A stretch of 64,000 nucleotides of DNA, taken from NCBI GenBank assembly GCA_965232485.1, contig OZ246975.1:3098099-3162098 (forward strand), written 5' to 3'. This document shows positions 16,343-24,740 of the stretch, piece by piece. Within the stretch, counting starts at the first letter, position 1. The number at the start of each line of letters is the position of its first letter. The position numbers were made by a program, and so were the translations under genes. This stretch comes from VXPQ01 sp965232485. GTDB taxonomy: Bacteria; Bacteroidota; Rhodothermia; Rhodothermales; VXPQ01. The notes beneath the pieces were generated by a model, which was not told the DNA's origin, did not search any database, and saw only the letters and a program-made list of their open reading frames with translations.

Positions 16343-17704
16343 TCACGACCGCTCAAACCCGCGTGCGACCTCGTAATCGGTTACGACACGGTCGAACTCT
16401 TCCAACTCCCACTCGGCTGCCCGGCAGTAGTGATCGATCACTTCGTCGCCGAATGCCTCGCGCAGCATTGCAGACCCCTTGAGCGCTTCGCGGGCGTCGC
16501 GAAGGTTCTTCGGAATCATTCCGCTGCTGCCTTCATAGGCATCGCCTTTGGCGGGCGGAACAAGTTCGAGCGCCTCCTCGATCCCCTTGACGCCGGCCGC
16601 AATCTGAGCGGCAAGAGCCAGATAAGGATTGATGTCCGAACCGCCGATGCGGCATTCAACCCGCACCGCCTCGGTTCCGCCGCCGCATAAACGGAAACCG
16701 GCAGTACGGTTGTCGACCGACCAGATTATTCGCGTCGGGGCAAACGTTCCTTTTTGAAACCGTTTGTAGCTGTTGACATAGGGCGCGAGAAAACAGGTGA
16801 AATCGACGGCGTATTTCAACAGCCCGGCCAGATAGTTGCGCATGAGCGCGGACATGCCCAATTCGTCGTTCGCATCGAAAAATGCTGATTTACCGTCTTT
16901 CCAAACTGATTGGTGGACGTGCGATGAGGAGCCGACCTTGTCGTGACGCCATTTTGACAAAAACGTCGCCGCTCGCCCTTTTCGCCAGGCGATTTCCTTG
17001 ACTGCATGCTTGGCGATGGCGTGATGGTCTGCTGTTTCCAGAGCCGGAGCATACCTGATGTTGAGTTCTTCCTGACCGGTTTCCGCCTCCCCCTTGGAAT
17101 TCTCTACGGGTACGCCGGCCGCGACCAGATAATTGCGCACCGGGCGCATGATATCCTCTTCCTTGGTGGTTTGCAGGATATGGTAATCCTGGTTGTAGCC
17201 CGAAATCGGCTCCAGGTTGCGGAATCCCTCCTTGCGGATCTCATCGAAGCTCTTTTCGAACAAAAAGAATTCAAGCTCGGTCGCCATCATCGCCGTCAAC
17301 CCCATCGCTTCGAGCCGGGCTACCTGCTTTTTCAGCACCGCCCTTGGCGAATGGGCGACTTCTTCATGGGTGCGATGATCGAGAATGTCGCACAACGCCA
17401 TGGCCGTCCCCTCAAGCCAGGGCAGGGGCCGCAACGTGTTCAAATCCGGTTTCATGACATAGTCGCCATAGCCGCTTCGCCAACTGGTCGCGGCGTAGCC
17501 GTCCGGCGTGGCCATCTCCAGGTCGGTCGCCAGCAGATAGTCGCAGCAATGCGTTTCTTCCCAGGCGCTATCGACGAAGTGTCGGGCGACAAAGCGTTTA
17601 CCCATCAGCCGGCCCTGCATGTCGACGAGACACGCAAGGACCGTATCTACCGATCCATCGGACACGGCCGTTTTCAATTCCTCGAAGGTCAATACTTCAG
17701 ACAT
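16343..17704 (-). CDS. glutamine synthetase-like gamma-glutamyl ligase
   Basis: A 453-residue member of the glutamine synthetase fold. Metal and glutamate ligands appear in TELEFFLF, GSSSHVHQSVW and RVECRIGGSDINPYLALAA. The layout is of the PuuA/GlnA-like group that joins glutamate to amines using ATP, not of a housekeeping GlnA. ATG 17704 is the start because AGGGGGTG lies six bases before it, one of the best Shine-Dalgarno sequences in the window; an in-frame GTG at 17713 is part of that site. With the downstream aldehyde and alcohol dehydrogenases it suggests catabolism of an amine or amino alcohol by the gamma-glutamyl route; the exact substrate cannot be read from sequence. Confidence 0.83.
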   Translation of the reverse strand: MSEVLTFEELKTAVSDGSVDTVLACLVDMQGRLMGKRFVARHFVDSAWEETHCCDYLLATDLEMATPDGYAATSWRSGYGDYVMKPDLNTLRPLPWLEGTAMALCDILDHRTHEEVAHSPRAVLKKQVARLEAMGLTAMMATELEFFLFEKSFDEIRKEGFRNLEPISGYNQDYHILQTTKEEDIMRPVRNYLVAAGVPVENSKGEAETGQEELNIRYAPALETADHHAIAKHAVKEIAWRKGRAATFLSKWRHDKVGSSSHVHQSVWKDGKSAFFDANDELGMSALMRNYLAGLLKYAVDFTCFLAPYVNSYKRFQKGTFAPTRIIWSVDNRTAGFRLCGGGTEAVRVECRIGGSDINPYLALAAQIAAGVKGIEEALELVPPAKGDAYEGSSGMIPKNLRDAREALKGSAMLREAFGDEVIDHYCRAAEWELEEFDRVVTDYEVARGFERS

Positions 17705-17889
17705 CGGCGTCACCCCCTGATTGGTGGTATTCGAACCGGTTCATCGAAAACCAACCGGCAAGTTTTGCGATTTTGGTTGATAGTCAGCCGGAACGGCCCT
17801 TGCCGCCGGCTCCGGCAGTTGTAATGTCTCACCGGCAATGCGGTAAACGCTATCGGCTGCAAGGCGAAAGTTGGCTATGAAAACATCAT

Positions 17890-18654
17890 TCAGTCCTGCA
17901 GCAGTTCCAGAACTTGCGCATGCAGTTCCGGAGTCGCCGCCGAGATCACTGTACTGCTTGATTTCAGGTCCAGCGCTTGTCCGGACCAATCCGATATCGA
18001 ACCACCCGCTTCCTGCACCACCGTCAATATCGGCAGGTAGTCATAGGGTTTCAGATCGAAATCGACCGCCGCGTCCGCAAATCCAGCGGCAACCATGGCG
18101 TGCGAATAGCAGTCGTGGGCAAATCGTCGCGTCTGTCCTGAATGGACGAGGCGAGCAAACTTCCCGGGATGTTCGGCGAAGATTTTCCCTCCTTCATTGA
18201 TGTAGAGTATCGATTGGTTGAGTTGTCTTTGGCCCGATGTTTTGATCGGAATGCCGTTCATCGTGGCGCCTGATCCGGCCTCGGCGGCAAAGATTTCGCC
18301 CAGAGCGGGCATTCCGATGATCCCGATATCCGGCGCTCCGCCGGACAGATGTCCGAGAAGGAACCCAAAGAGCGGGTTCCCGGCTATGAAGGATCGGGTT
18401 CCATCGATCGGATCAATGAGCCACATGTGCTCCGAATCCGCTCGTTCAATGCCGTGCTCCTCTCCGAAAATTCCGTCTTCGGGGTAGCGCTCGCCTATAA
18501 TCTCGCGAACCCGGCGCTCAATGCTGCGGTCGGCCTGGGTTACAGGGCTCTCATCTGATTTGAACTCGACGCCGAATTTTTTCCTGAAATATTTCAGCGC
18601 GATTTCAGATGCGATTTCCGCAATCTCAACGGCATGTTCAAACCTGGTCGCCAT
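17890..18654 (-). CDS. inositol monophosphatase-family phosphatase (HisN-like)
   Basis: A 254-residue Mg-dependent phosphatase. GEEHG (about 64-68) and DPIDGT (about 81-86) are the two metal-binding motifs of the family; the later KPYDYLPILTVVQEAGG replaces the usual WD block and is typical of histidinol-phosphatase (HisN) types. The N-terminal extension upstream of ATG 18654 is low complexity, so I begin at MATRFEHAVEIAE. It is upstream of the glutamine-synthetase-like gene on the same strand, with 185 bases between. Substrate could be histidinol phosphate, inositol phosphate or a related monoester. Confidence 0.8.
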   Translation of the reverse strand: MATRFEHAVEIAEIASEIALKYFRKKFGVEFKSDESPVTQADRSIERRVREIIGERYPEDGIFGEEHGIERADSEHMWLIDPIDGTRSFIAGNPLFGFLLGHLSGGAPDIGIIGMPALGEIFAAEAGSGATMNGIPIKTSGQRQLNQSILYINEGGKIFAEHPGKFARLVHSGQTRRFAHDCYSHAMVAAGFADAAVDFDLKPYDYLPILTVVQEAGGSISDWSGQALDLKSSSTVISAATPELHAQVLELLQD

Positions 18655-18846
18655 TAGCGCCCCAATTCCTGACCCTGTATCGCAATTTCGATCCCGACCT
18701 CCCAATTCGCCAGCGCTTTGTTCCTGACTGATCCCTCCGGCATTCCGGGCGTGTCGAGTAGCTGACGTTTCCGGTGCGCATGAGACGCACTTGCCGTACA
18801 TGTGAGTTCCACGAGACCATCGGAAGAAGTTCGAAAAAACGAAATG

Positions 18847-18892
18847 ATGCGTGTTGGGCTTGCGCTTGAGGTCTCATCGGGTGCGTCGACGC
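18847..18892. repeat. RepA copy 4 (right part only)
   Basis: ATGCGTGTTGGGCTTGCGCT followed by GAGGTCTCATCGGG and GTCGACGC matches the right half of RepA copies 2 and 3 in the same orientation. It begins 10 bases beyond the end of the GH18 gene, so that gene lies between copies 4 and 3. Confidence 0.65.
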
Positions 18893-18901
18893 CCGGACCG
18901 T

Positions 18902-19969
18902 TCACGGATTGGCGATCCGGTCCACGGCGTGCAGCAGGCTGGCGGCCGCCTCGGGGGCGTCGTGCGAGATTTCCCAGATCATCACGCCCGGATACCCGTT
19001 ATCGACGACGAACTGCGTCTTGTCGGCAATGGTCTGTACGCCGTTGTAGTAGATGTTGGCGACCCGGTCGGCGTCCGGAGCCTCGGGGTATTGGGCGACG
19101 ATGTCGCGATAGGCGACGCCAACCCCGCCGTCCCTGTCGAAGTCGCGTCCGTAGAAGGGCAAGCCGAGGATGGTCTTGTTCCGGGGCCATTCCCGGTACT
19201 GTGTCCAGTAGGACAGCCCGGTAGAGGAAATATCGGATCCGGAACCGATGGCCTGCTCCAAGGACGAGTGAGGCCCCGGGGAAGACCAGGGTCCGGAAAA
19301 GTCGTAGGCCATCACGTGAACGTAGTCCACCAGGGAATGCACCTGGTCGTCGAAGTGCTGTCCGAACCAGTCGGAGGGATACACATCTATGGATATTTCC
19401 AGGTCGTGGGGTTGCAGTTCGGCCCGCAGGTCTTTCAATAGTGCAATCAGGTTGGCTTTTTCGGAAGCGTCGGGCGCGTTGTCGCTGTCTTTGGTCCAGT
19501 GTTCCCAGTCAATGTCGACGCCATGGAAGCACCAGGATGTCAGATAATCAAGGATTTCCAGAGCGAATGCCCGGCGGGCAGCGGCGTTGGCGGCCATGGC
19601 GGGGAAATGGTCGGATCCGCTGCCGCCGCCACCGATCGAGAGGAAGACCTCTACTCCCTGCGCACGGGCGGTTTCAGCCAGAGCCTCTACCTGGGCCAGG
19701 CGCGAAACATTCAGGGAACCGTCGGTATTCGGGATGGCGAAAGCGTAGATCACGCGGGTAAGTTTGTCCCACTGAATCCGGGATACGGGCAGCACATCAT
19801 GTTTCCAGCCGGGATAAAATCCGATGACGTGATGGTCGAACGCCTTGCGCTGAAAGCCGTCGTCGCACAGTTCAGATCCGGCCCCCGCTATATTTTTGTT
19901 TCCGCTGCAGCCGGCGGCCGCCAGCAGGACGATCAGAGCAATGGCCTGCGGGCGTGTCCAGCGGGTCAT
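18902..19969 (-). CDS. GH18 chitinase-like lipoprotein
   Basis: A 355-residue exported glycosidase. The first 21 residues form a lipoprotein signal (IALIVLLAAAGC, Cys21). The catalytic GH18 motif DxxDxDxE reads FHGVDIDWEHW with D152, D154 and E156. SIGGGGSG and VMAYDFSGPW are the other family strands lining the cleft. It would hydrolyse chitin, peptidoglycan-like or other GlcNAc polymers at the cell surface. An in-frame extension to 20038 reads MRLSWNEIRSR from RepA copy 3; I reject it as start because the signal peptide begins at MTRWTRPQ. RepA copies at both sides suggest it moved as a unit. Confidence 0.86.
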   Translation of the reverse strand: MTRWTRPQAIALIVLLAAAGCSGNKNIAGAGSELCDDGFQRKAFDHHVIGFYPGWKHDVLPVSRIQWDKLTRVIYAFAIPNTDGSLNVSRLAQVEALAETARAQGVEVFLSIGGGGSGSDHFPAMAANAAARRAFALEILDYLTSWCFHGVDIDWEHWTKDSDNAPDASEKANLIALLKDLRAELQPHDLEISIDVYPSDWFGQHFDDQVHSLVDYVHVMAYDFSGPWSSPGPHSSLEQAIGSGSDISSTGLSYWTQYREWPRNKTILGLPFYGRDFDRDGGVGVAYRDIVAQYPEAPDADRVANIYYNGVQTIADKTQFVVDNGYPGVMIWEISHDAPEAAASLLHAVDRIANP

Positions 19970-19976
19970 GCCGGCG

Positions 19977-20352
19977 CTTTCCCGCTTGCGGGCGAACGCC
20001 GCCGCGCGGGAGCGTATTTCATTCCAGGACAGGCGCATGCGCTCGTGCTTGGGGTCTTATCGGGCGTGTTGACGCGAAACTTTAAGGTCGTAATTCCGCC
20101 TCTTCAAGGATACTCTGATTAAGTCCGCGAAGTTCAGAGGCTGAGAGGGGTGCGCTGGCAAGGCATGACGAAGCAATGTGGCAGGCCCCGCATAATGAGG
20201 AATGACACGGCCAGCGTGCTTCTCTCAGCCTCCCGAAGGGTGCGTCACGTCCGCGACGCCCCGAATTCGCAGTGCTTCCCCTGATTCTGACGATGGAATC
20301 GTGACGCGCTGAGCGAAGCGATTTTGGTCAGAGTATCCTTGAATTGCTCCGG
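19977..20352. repeat. RepA copy 3, interrupted by MITE copy B
   Basis: Bases 19977-20042 match the MmeI-gene start repeat, 20043-20102 match the right part of copy 2, and 20341-20352 match its end (AATTGCTCCGG). The 20103-20340 interval is MITE copy B. Copy 2 at 9428-9504 shows the uninterrupted arrangement. Confidence 0.78.
20103..20343. mobile_element. MITE-like element, complete copy B
   Basis: A 241-bp non-coding element with inverted ends: TTCAAGGATACTCTG at the left and its exact complement at the right (20329-20343). Internal blocks match copy A throughout. It is nested in RepA copy 3. No target duplication is obvious. Confidence 0.84.
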
Positions 20353-20409
20353 GATCTGGCCCGATCGCGCCCGACATTAGAAATTACCCGGAATATTCAC
20401 TCCACAAAC

Positions 20410-20439
20410 TTGACAACCGGCCTTCCGGCGACGTATTCT
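20410..20439 (+). promoter_or_regulatory. candidate promoter of T9SS cargo gene
   Basis: TTGACA at 20410-20415 and TATTCT at 20434-20439 with an 18-base spacer, 88 bases before the start codon at 20527. It fits a housekeeping promoter; not tested for this phylum. Confidence 0.4.
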
Positions 20440-20526
20440 TGCCGGACAGAAAAAACAACTGCCCAGGGAGACATGGTCCGACGCGGCAGTACATTAGAAC
20501 CCCCCATCAACAGTCCTTACAAGACG

Positions 20527-21876
20527 ATGAAGACCATAACGCCGATGTTCTTTGGGTGTGTATTGGCATTGGCCAGCGTATTTTCCGGTGTGGGCGCCGC
20601 CTTTGCGCAGGTGGATGAAGTCTGCCCGCGACCGGAGGGCATTCCGGCCGCAGACCCGAGTGCGGCGACCGCTGAAAAGGTGGAGAACGGCGAGGCCACC
20701 CTGACAGAATTCGTGACTGATTACCTCGCGTACGTACTGTCATTCAGTTCCTCTCCGTTGGCGGCCGGGTACATCGGATGCTTTTTGACGCGCGAGGGAC
20801 CCTGGAATTCCGGTTCCACCTACATTGTTACGATGACCCCGCAAGGCACATTGGTGCTTCATGGGCAGGATCTGCTTTTGTCGGGGGGCGTGGTCGACTC
20901 TACTATGCTCCAGGCAATAGCTGCTGCGGCGTCTTCGTCGATAGTGGGCGGCGCTTTCACGTTTAATGACGACGACGGCTACGCGCTGCCTTACTTTAAC
21001 CCGGACGGCAGCCCGGCCTTACTGACCGCCGGCCTTGATATTCAGGAATCCCATATTGAGGAAGGAACGATCGACCCCGGCCCAGCCCCAGCCATAACAG
21101 CTCGCGACGTGATGGACCGCGAAAGCCTGAAGACCTTCGTGACTTCGGCGGCGTCATACCTTACGGATATCTATAACGCACAAGGCACTGACGGCATCCT
21201 GAAAATAAAAAGGGTGTTCCGGGATACGACCGGATACTGGAGACACGGTCCCACGTACCTTTTTGTCATAGACGGCACCGGCTACACGTTCTTTCACGGG
21301 GCGTTTCCGGAGAAGTACGAACTTCAGGTTCCCACGAATACCCTCAAAGACATCGTTACCGGGGAACTGATTATACCGCAGATTATCGCAGCGGCGGCGA
21401 ACAACCCCGAGGGAGGCTTCGTCGAGTATCATTTCGACAATCCCGATGACGACACCGACGACGCCGACATTCCCAAGGTGACCTTCGCCCAACAGCATGA
21501 ATTAAAGTTCACTCTTCCCGATGGTACCCCGGCGTCGTTAATAGCCATCATGGGCGCCGGCATATATGAGGATGAGGTAACGTCGGTCGAACCTGTGGAC
21601 GGAGAGATTCCTGCGGCTTTCGCGCTGGAGCAGAATTATCCGAACCCGTTCAATCCCTCCACGACGATCGAGTTCTCGCTCGATCAGGCGCAGGCCATCG
21701 CGCTTACGGTCCATGACGTGCTCGGTCGCGAGGTCCGCGTGCTGGCGGACGGCGTGCAGCCGGCGGGCCGGTACAGCGTTTCGTTCGATGGGGCGGGTCT
21801 GGCCGGGGGTACGTACCTGTACGTCCTGCGCACCGGGCAGCATGTTTCCGTGAAGAAGATGATCTTGCTCAAGTAA
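20527..21876 (+). CDS. secreted protein with two Cache-like domains and T9SS sorting domain
   Basis: A 449-residue exported protein. ATG 20527 begins a signal peptide (MKTITPMFFGCVLALASVFS, ending near AFAQ). Two similar domains follow: about 50-175 (FVTDYLAYVLSF, GSTYIVTMTPQGTLVLHG) and about 195-350 (FVTSAASYL, GPTYLFVIDGTGYTFFHG, FVEYHFDNPD, IMGAGIYEDE). Their pattern of a gas-like strand set and final G-Y resembles single Cache domains, usually sensory domains of receptors. The last 85 residues are a type A T9SS sorting domain (NYPNPFNPSTTIEFSL, ending MILLK), so it is secreted and attached to the surface. A free, surface-bound double Cache protein is unusual. Confidence 0.75.
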   Translation: MKTITPMFFGCVLALASVFSGVGAAFAQVDEVCPRPEGIPAADPSAATAEKVENGEATLTEFVTDYLAYVLSFSSSPLAAGYIGCFLTREGPWNSGSTYIVTMTPQGTLVLHGQDLLLSGGVVDSTMLQAIAAAASSSIVGGAFTFNDDDGYALPYFNPDGSPALLTAGLDIQESHIEEGTIDPGPAPAITARDVMDRESLKTFVTSAASYLTDIYNAQGTDGILKIKRVFRDTTGYWRHGPTYLFVIDGTGYTFFHGAFPEKYELQVPTNTLKDIVTGELIIPQIIAAAANNPEGGFVEYHFDNPDDDTDDADIPKVTFAQQHELKFTLPDGTPASLIAIMGAGIYEDEVTSVEPVDGEIPAAFALEQNYPNPFNPSTTIEFSLDQAQAIALTVHDVLGREVRVLADGVQPAGRYSVSFDGAGLAGGTYLYVLRTGQHVSVKKMILLK

Positions 21877-22130
21877 TTTCTTCCGGCGGGTCCGGCGCTG
21901 GAAGTTATTGAGCAGGCCGCCCGCGAGATTCTCCCGTTTGCGGCCCGGATCGACCATCCTCGTTTCTTCGGGTTTATACCTTCGTCGCCCACCTGGCCGA
22001 GGAGTACGTTCGGGAGAGTTCGATGCTGGAGGTGTTGAACCCGGCGTCGCTGGGCATTGTGTGTTTCCGGGTGAATCCCGGGGACGCGGACCTCGACGAA
22101 GAGGCTCCGGGATCTGTTCAAGCAAACCGA
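21877..22130 (+). pseudogene. PLP-dependent decarboxylase remnant, internal deletion
   Basis: Two in-order pieces of a group II pyridoxal decarboxylase are fused. From 21898 one frame reads LEVIEQAAREILPFAARIDH then PRFFGFIPSSP, the N-terminal part of the family. Near 21985 the homology switches frame to HLAEEYVRESSMLEVLNPAS then LGIVCFRVNPGDADLDEE, which is the C-terminal part. About 350 codons including the PLP lysine are missing. It directly abuts the stop of the T9SS cargo gene. It is non-functional. Confidence 0.72.
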
Positions 22131-22213
22131 AGCATCTCTTTCGCCAATTCCCTCAAATGGTCAAAAATAAAGGGATAATTTTCTACCGGATAACCACTAC
22201 GGCGTATAATCTC

Positions 22214-23473
22214 CTACCGCTTCGCCACGATCGCCGTCCGATCGTCGCAGTATGCGGAGGTCGGATCGGCCTGGAAAGCTTCAATCTTTTCTTCAAGCTT
22301 TTCGATGATTGCTTTGGCCGACAGATCGGCGTGCTGGCGAAGCGTTTTCGCCACGCCCTGTTCGCCGAACGGTTCGCCGTCCGTTCCCTCCGTATCCGAA
22401 TACCCGTCCGTGAAGATGGCGAGCACGTCTCCCTCAAGGAATTGCAGCGTTTCCTGTTCGGGGAGGAGGTCCGGTAGAATGCCGATGGGCGGATTGATCG
22501 GGGGAAGTTGCGTAACCGTACCTTCGCGAACGAGCAGCCCGGGATTGTGCCCGGCGTTGATATAGGTCAGCACGCCCGCCTGCGTGTCCAGTACGCCGTA
22601 GAAAAGGGTGACGAATTCTTCGGGATTCGTGTCCTCCCAGACCGTGCGGTTCACCTTGCGCAGCACATCCTGCATGGAGAAGATATTCTCGGCCTGCACC
22701 CGCAGCGCGGACCGGATGGTGGCCATGAGAAGCGCCGCCGGAACGCCTTTCCCGGAAACGTCTCCCTCGACGACGCCGAGATTGCCTCCGGGGAGTTCGA
22801 TGAAATCGAAGAAGTCCCCGCCGATCTCCTGGCATGGATGGCAGGCGCCTGCGATGTCGAAAGGAGGAATGGAGGGGGCGCTTTCCGGCATGAGCTTGCG
22901 CTGAATCCCGGCGGCGATTTCGAGTTCGTGTTCGATCTGCCGCAGGGCGAGTTGCTCCTTGTAGAGCCGGGCCAGGGAAATGGCGACGGACGCCTGATTG
23001 GCCATGGCGCTGAAGAGGCGCCGTTCGTCCAGCGTAAAATCGTGTGGCCCAGGGGTGAACATCGAGAGGGCGCCGATCGCTTCGCCGTCCTGTACGAGCG
23101 GGGCGGACAGGAAGGAATGGGCGCCTTCGCCCGCGGCTTCGCGCACATAGTCCGTCCGCGGGTCCTTCGCAATGTCCAGGACCGAGATCGGTTCGTGGTT
23201 TCCTGCGGCGAACTGTTGGAAGATGCTGCTGGCCGCGGTGAGCGGATGCGCGTGCAGGTACTCTTCGCTGAGGCCGGAAGAAGCCTTGAGCGCCATCTCG
23301 CCCGAATGCTTGTCGAGCAGTCGGATGGCGCAGGCCCGCGCATGCATCGTTTCTGTCGTGACGCGCACGATTTCATCGAGCAGTAGCGGCAGGTCGAGGT
23401 GGGTTTTCGTAAGGAGCCCGCTTGTGAAATCAAGCGCAGAGAGCTTCTCTTCGGCCCCGCGGAATGAGGTCAT
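22214..23473 (-). CDS. GAF-PP2C (RsbU/SpoIIE-type) serine phosphatase
   Basis: A 419-residue signalling phosphatase. An N-terminal GAF domain (about 25-165, ending FTLDERRLFSAMANQASVAI) is joined through a helical coil (YKEQLALRQIEHELEIAAGI) to a SpoIIE-type PP2C domain. Metal-binding motifs are GGDFFDF, GDVSGKGVPAALLMA, INAGHNPGLL and IFTDGYSDTEG, all present, and CDDRTAIVAKR closes the domain. Such enzymes dephosphorylate an anti-anti-sigma factor in partner-switching regulation; no partner genes are in the window. It is adjacent to galK on the same strand, with 52 bases between, and might share its promoter. Confidence 0.88.
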   Translation of the reverse strand: MTSFRGAEEKLSALDFTSGLLTKTHLDLPLLLDEIVRVTTETMHARACAIRLLDKHSGEMALKASSGLSEEYLHAHPLTAASSIFQQFAAGNHEPISVLDIAKDPRTDYVREAAGEGAHSFLSAPLVQDGEAIGALSMFTPGPHDFTLDERRLFSAMANQASVAISLARLYKEQLALRQIEHELEIAAGIQRKLMPESAPSIPPFDIAGACHPCQEIGGDFFDFIELPGGNLGVVEGDVSGKGVPAALLMATIRSALRVQAENIFSMQDVLRKVNRTVWEDTNPEEFVTLFYGVLDTQAGVLTYINAGHNPGLLVREGTVTQLPPINPPIGILPDLLPEQETLQFLEGDVLAIFTDGYSDTEGTDGEPFGEQGVAKTLRQHADLSAKAIIEKLEEKIEAFQADPTSAYCDDRTAIVAKR

Positions 23474-23525
23474 GGCAGTGCAGTCCCGTTGCGCGGAACG
23501 ATCTGGTCGCAGGAAGGGGATAATC

Positions 23526-24740
23526 CTACAATCGTTCCGTCCGATGGTTCTCTCGGACGGTATAGATCACTGGAGCGCGCCCATGCGTTTTCGCACAGGT
23601 TTCGCAAAGCGCCTTGCGCAGGGAGGGCACGGCGGATCGTCGCGCCAGATGCACCGTACAGCCTCCAAAACCGCCCCCGGTCATGCGGGACCCCAGCACG
23701 CCATCTACGTTCCGGGCGGCGGCGACCAGCGTATCCAGTTCCGCGCAACTCACCTCGTACAGGTCGCGCAGGCTTTCGTGGGACTGGTTCATCAACGCCC
23801 CGAACGCTTCGAAATCTCCGCGGCGCAGGGCGTCCCGCGCCTGCAGTACGCGGTCATTCTCCTCCAGGACATGCCGGACCCGACGGCGCTGGAGGGGAGG
23901 CAAAAGCGGCAGATCGTCGAACTGTGCGTCGCGAAGGCTCCGTACGCCGGGACGGGTTTCCCGGATCGTTTCAAGGGCCTGTTCGCATTCGCTGCGCCGG
24001 GCGTTGTAGCCGGAATCGGCCAGTTTGCGCCGCACGCCCGAATCGGCGATGACGATCTCGAAGGCGTCGGTCCGGTCTCGTTTCGTATTGGCCAGCGGCA
24101 CATGCTCGCAGGCAAGCGAACGGCAGTCGAGCAGCAAGGCGTGCCTGCGGCGGCCCAGCCGGGATACGAACGGGTCCATGACGCCGCAGGAGACGCCTGC
24201 GTAGCGGTGTTCTACTTGCTGGGACAAGTGCACCGCGTCGATAGGATCGATTCCGAGGCCGAACAACTGGTCGAGACCGTAGATGACCGCTGTGGAGAGG
24301 GCTGCCGACGAACTCAGGCCTGCGCCGATGGGCACATCGCCCTCGACGAGCATCTCGAATCCGCTGGGCAGCAGGTCCCGCAGTTCGCTGACTACTCCGG
24401 TTACATAGGCGCCCCAGGCCCCCGGACCGGTCTCAGGCCGTTCGGAAAGCGGGTACGTGATCCATTCGTCGAACTGCGCGGCGTACAGGATCACCGTGTC
24501 GTCGGTGCGCGCCCGCAGCGCCGCGTATGCGCACCGGTCGATCGTCATTGGCAGCACGAACCCCTCGTGGTAATCCGTGTGATCCCCGATCAGATTGACG
24601 CGCCCCGGCGCCCGTACGATAAGGACATTTTCCGGGTCCGCCTCGCCGAAAGCGGCCCGGAACGCGGCGAGAACTTGCGCCGCCTTGTCGTCATGCCCGT
24701 TGCCGCCGTGGCTCGTTAGGGAAGGATAACCCCGGGTCAT
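23526..24740 (-). CDS. galK: galactokinase
   Basis: A 404-residue GHMP kinase that phosphorylates galactose at C1 in the Leloir pathway. Motif 1 is GRVNLIGDHTDYHEGFVLP, with Asp where Glu is commonest in the family, motif 2 is VPIGAGLSSSAAL and motif 3 is GSRMTGGGFGGCTV. SCGVMDPF carries the catalytic Asp. The start ATG overlaps the TGA of the upstream ankyrin gene (ATGA at 24737-24740), so the two are translated together. No other galactose genes (galT, galE) are near, which makes its neighbours odd. Confidence 0.9.
   Translation of the reverse strand: MTRGYPSLTSHGGNGHDDKAAQVLAAFRAAFGEADPENVLIVRAPGRVNLIGDHTDYHEGFVLPMTIDRCAYAALRARTDDTVILYAAQFDEWITYPLSERPETGPGAWGAYVTGVVSELRDLLPSGFEMLVEGDVPIGAGLSSSAALSTAVIYGLDQLFGLGIDPIDAVHLSQQVEHRYAGVSCGVMDPFVSRLGRRRHALLLDCRSLACEHVPLANTKRDRTDAFEIVIADSGVRRKLADSGYNARRSECEQALETIRETRPGVRSLRDAQFDDLPLLPPLQRRRVRHVLEENDRVLQARDALRRGDFEAFGALMNQSHESLRDLYEVSCAELDTLVAAARNVDGVLGSRMTGGGFGGCTVHLARRSAVPSLRKALCETCAKTHGRAPVIYTVRENHRTERL

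Noticed and set aside
18655..18801. Longer N-terminus for the HisN-like phosphatase
   Set aside because: The family starts at MATRFEHAVEIAE; the upstream codons are low complexity without homology.
19970..20038. N-terminal extension of the GH18 gene reading MRLSWNEIRSR
   Set aside because: It is RepA copy 3; the lipoprotein signal starts at the next Met (19969), so the extension would block export.
7164..20352. RepA as an integron attC-like site
   Set aside because: The repeat lacks the paired core sites and overall palindrome of attC and no integron integrase is present.
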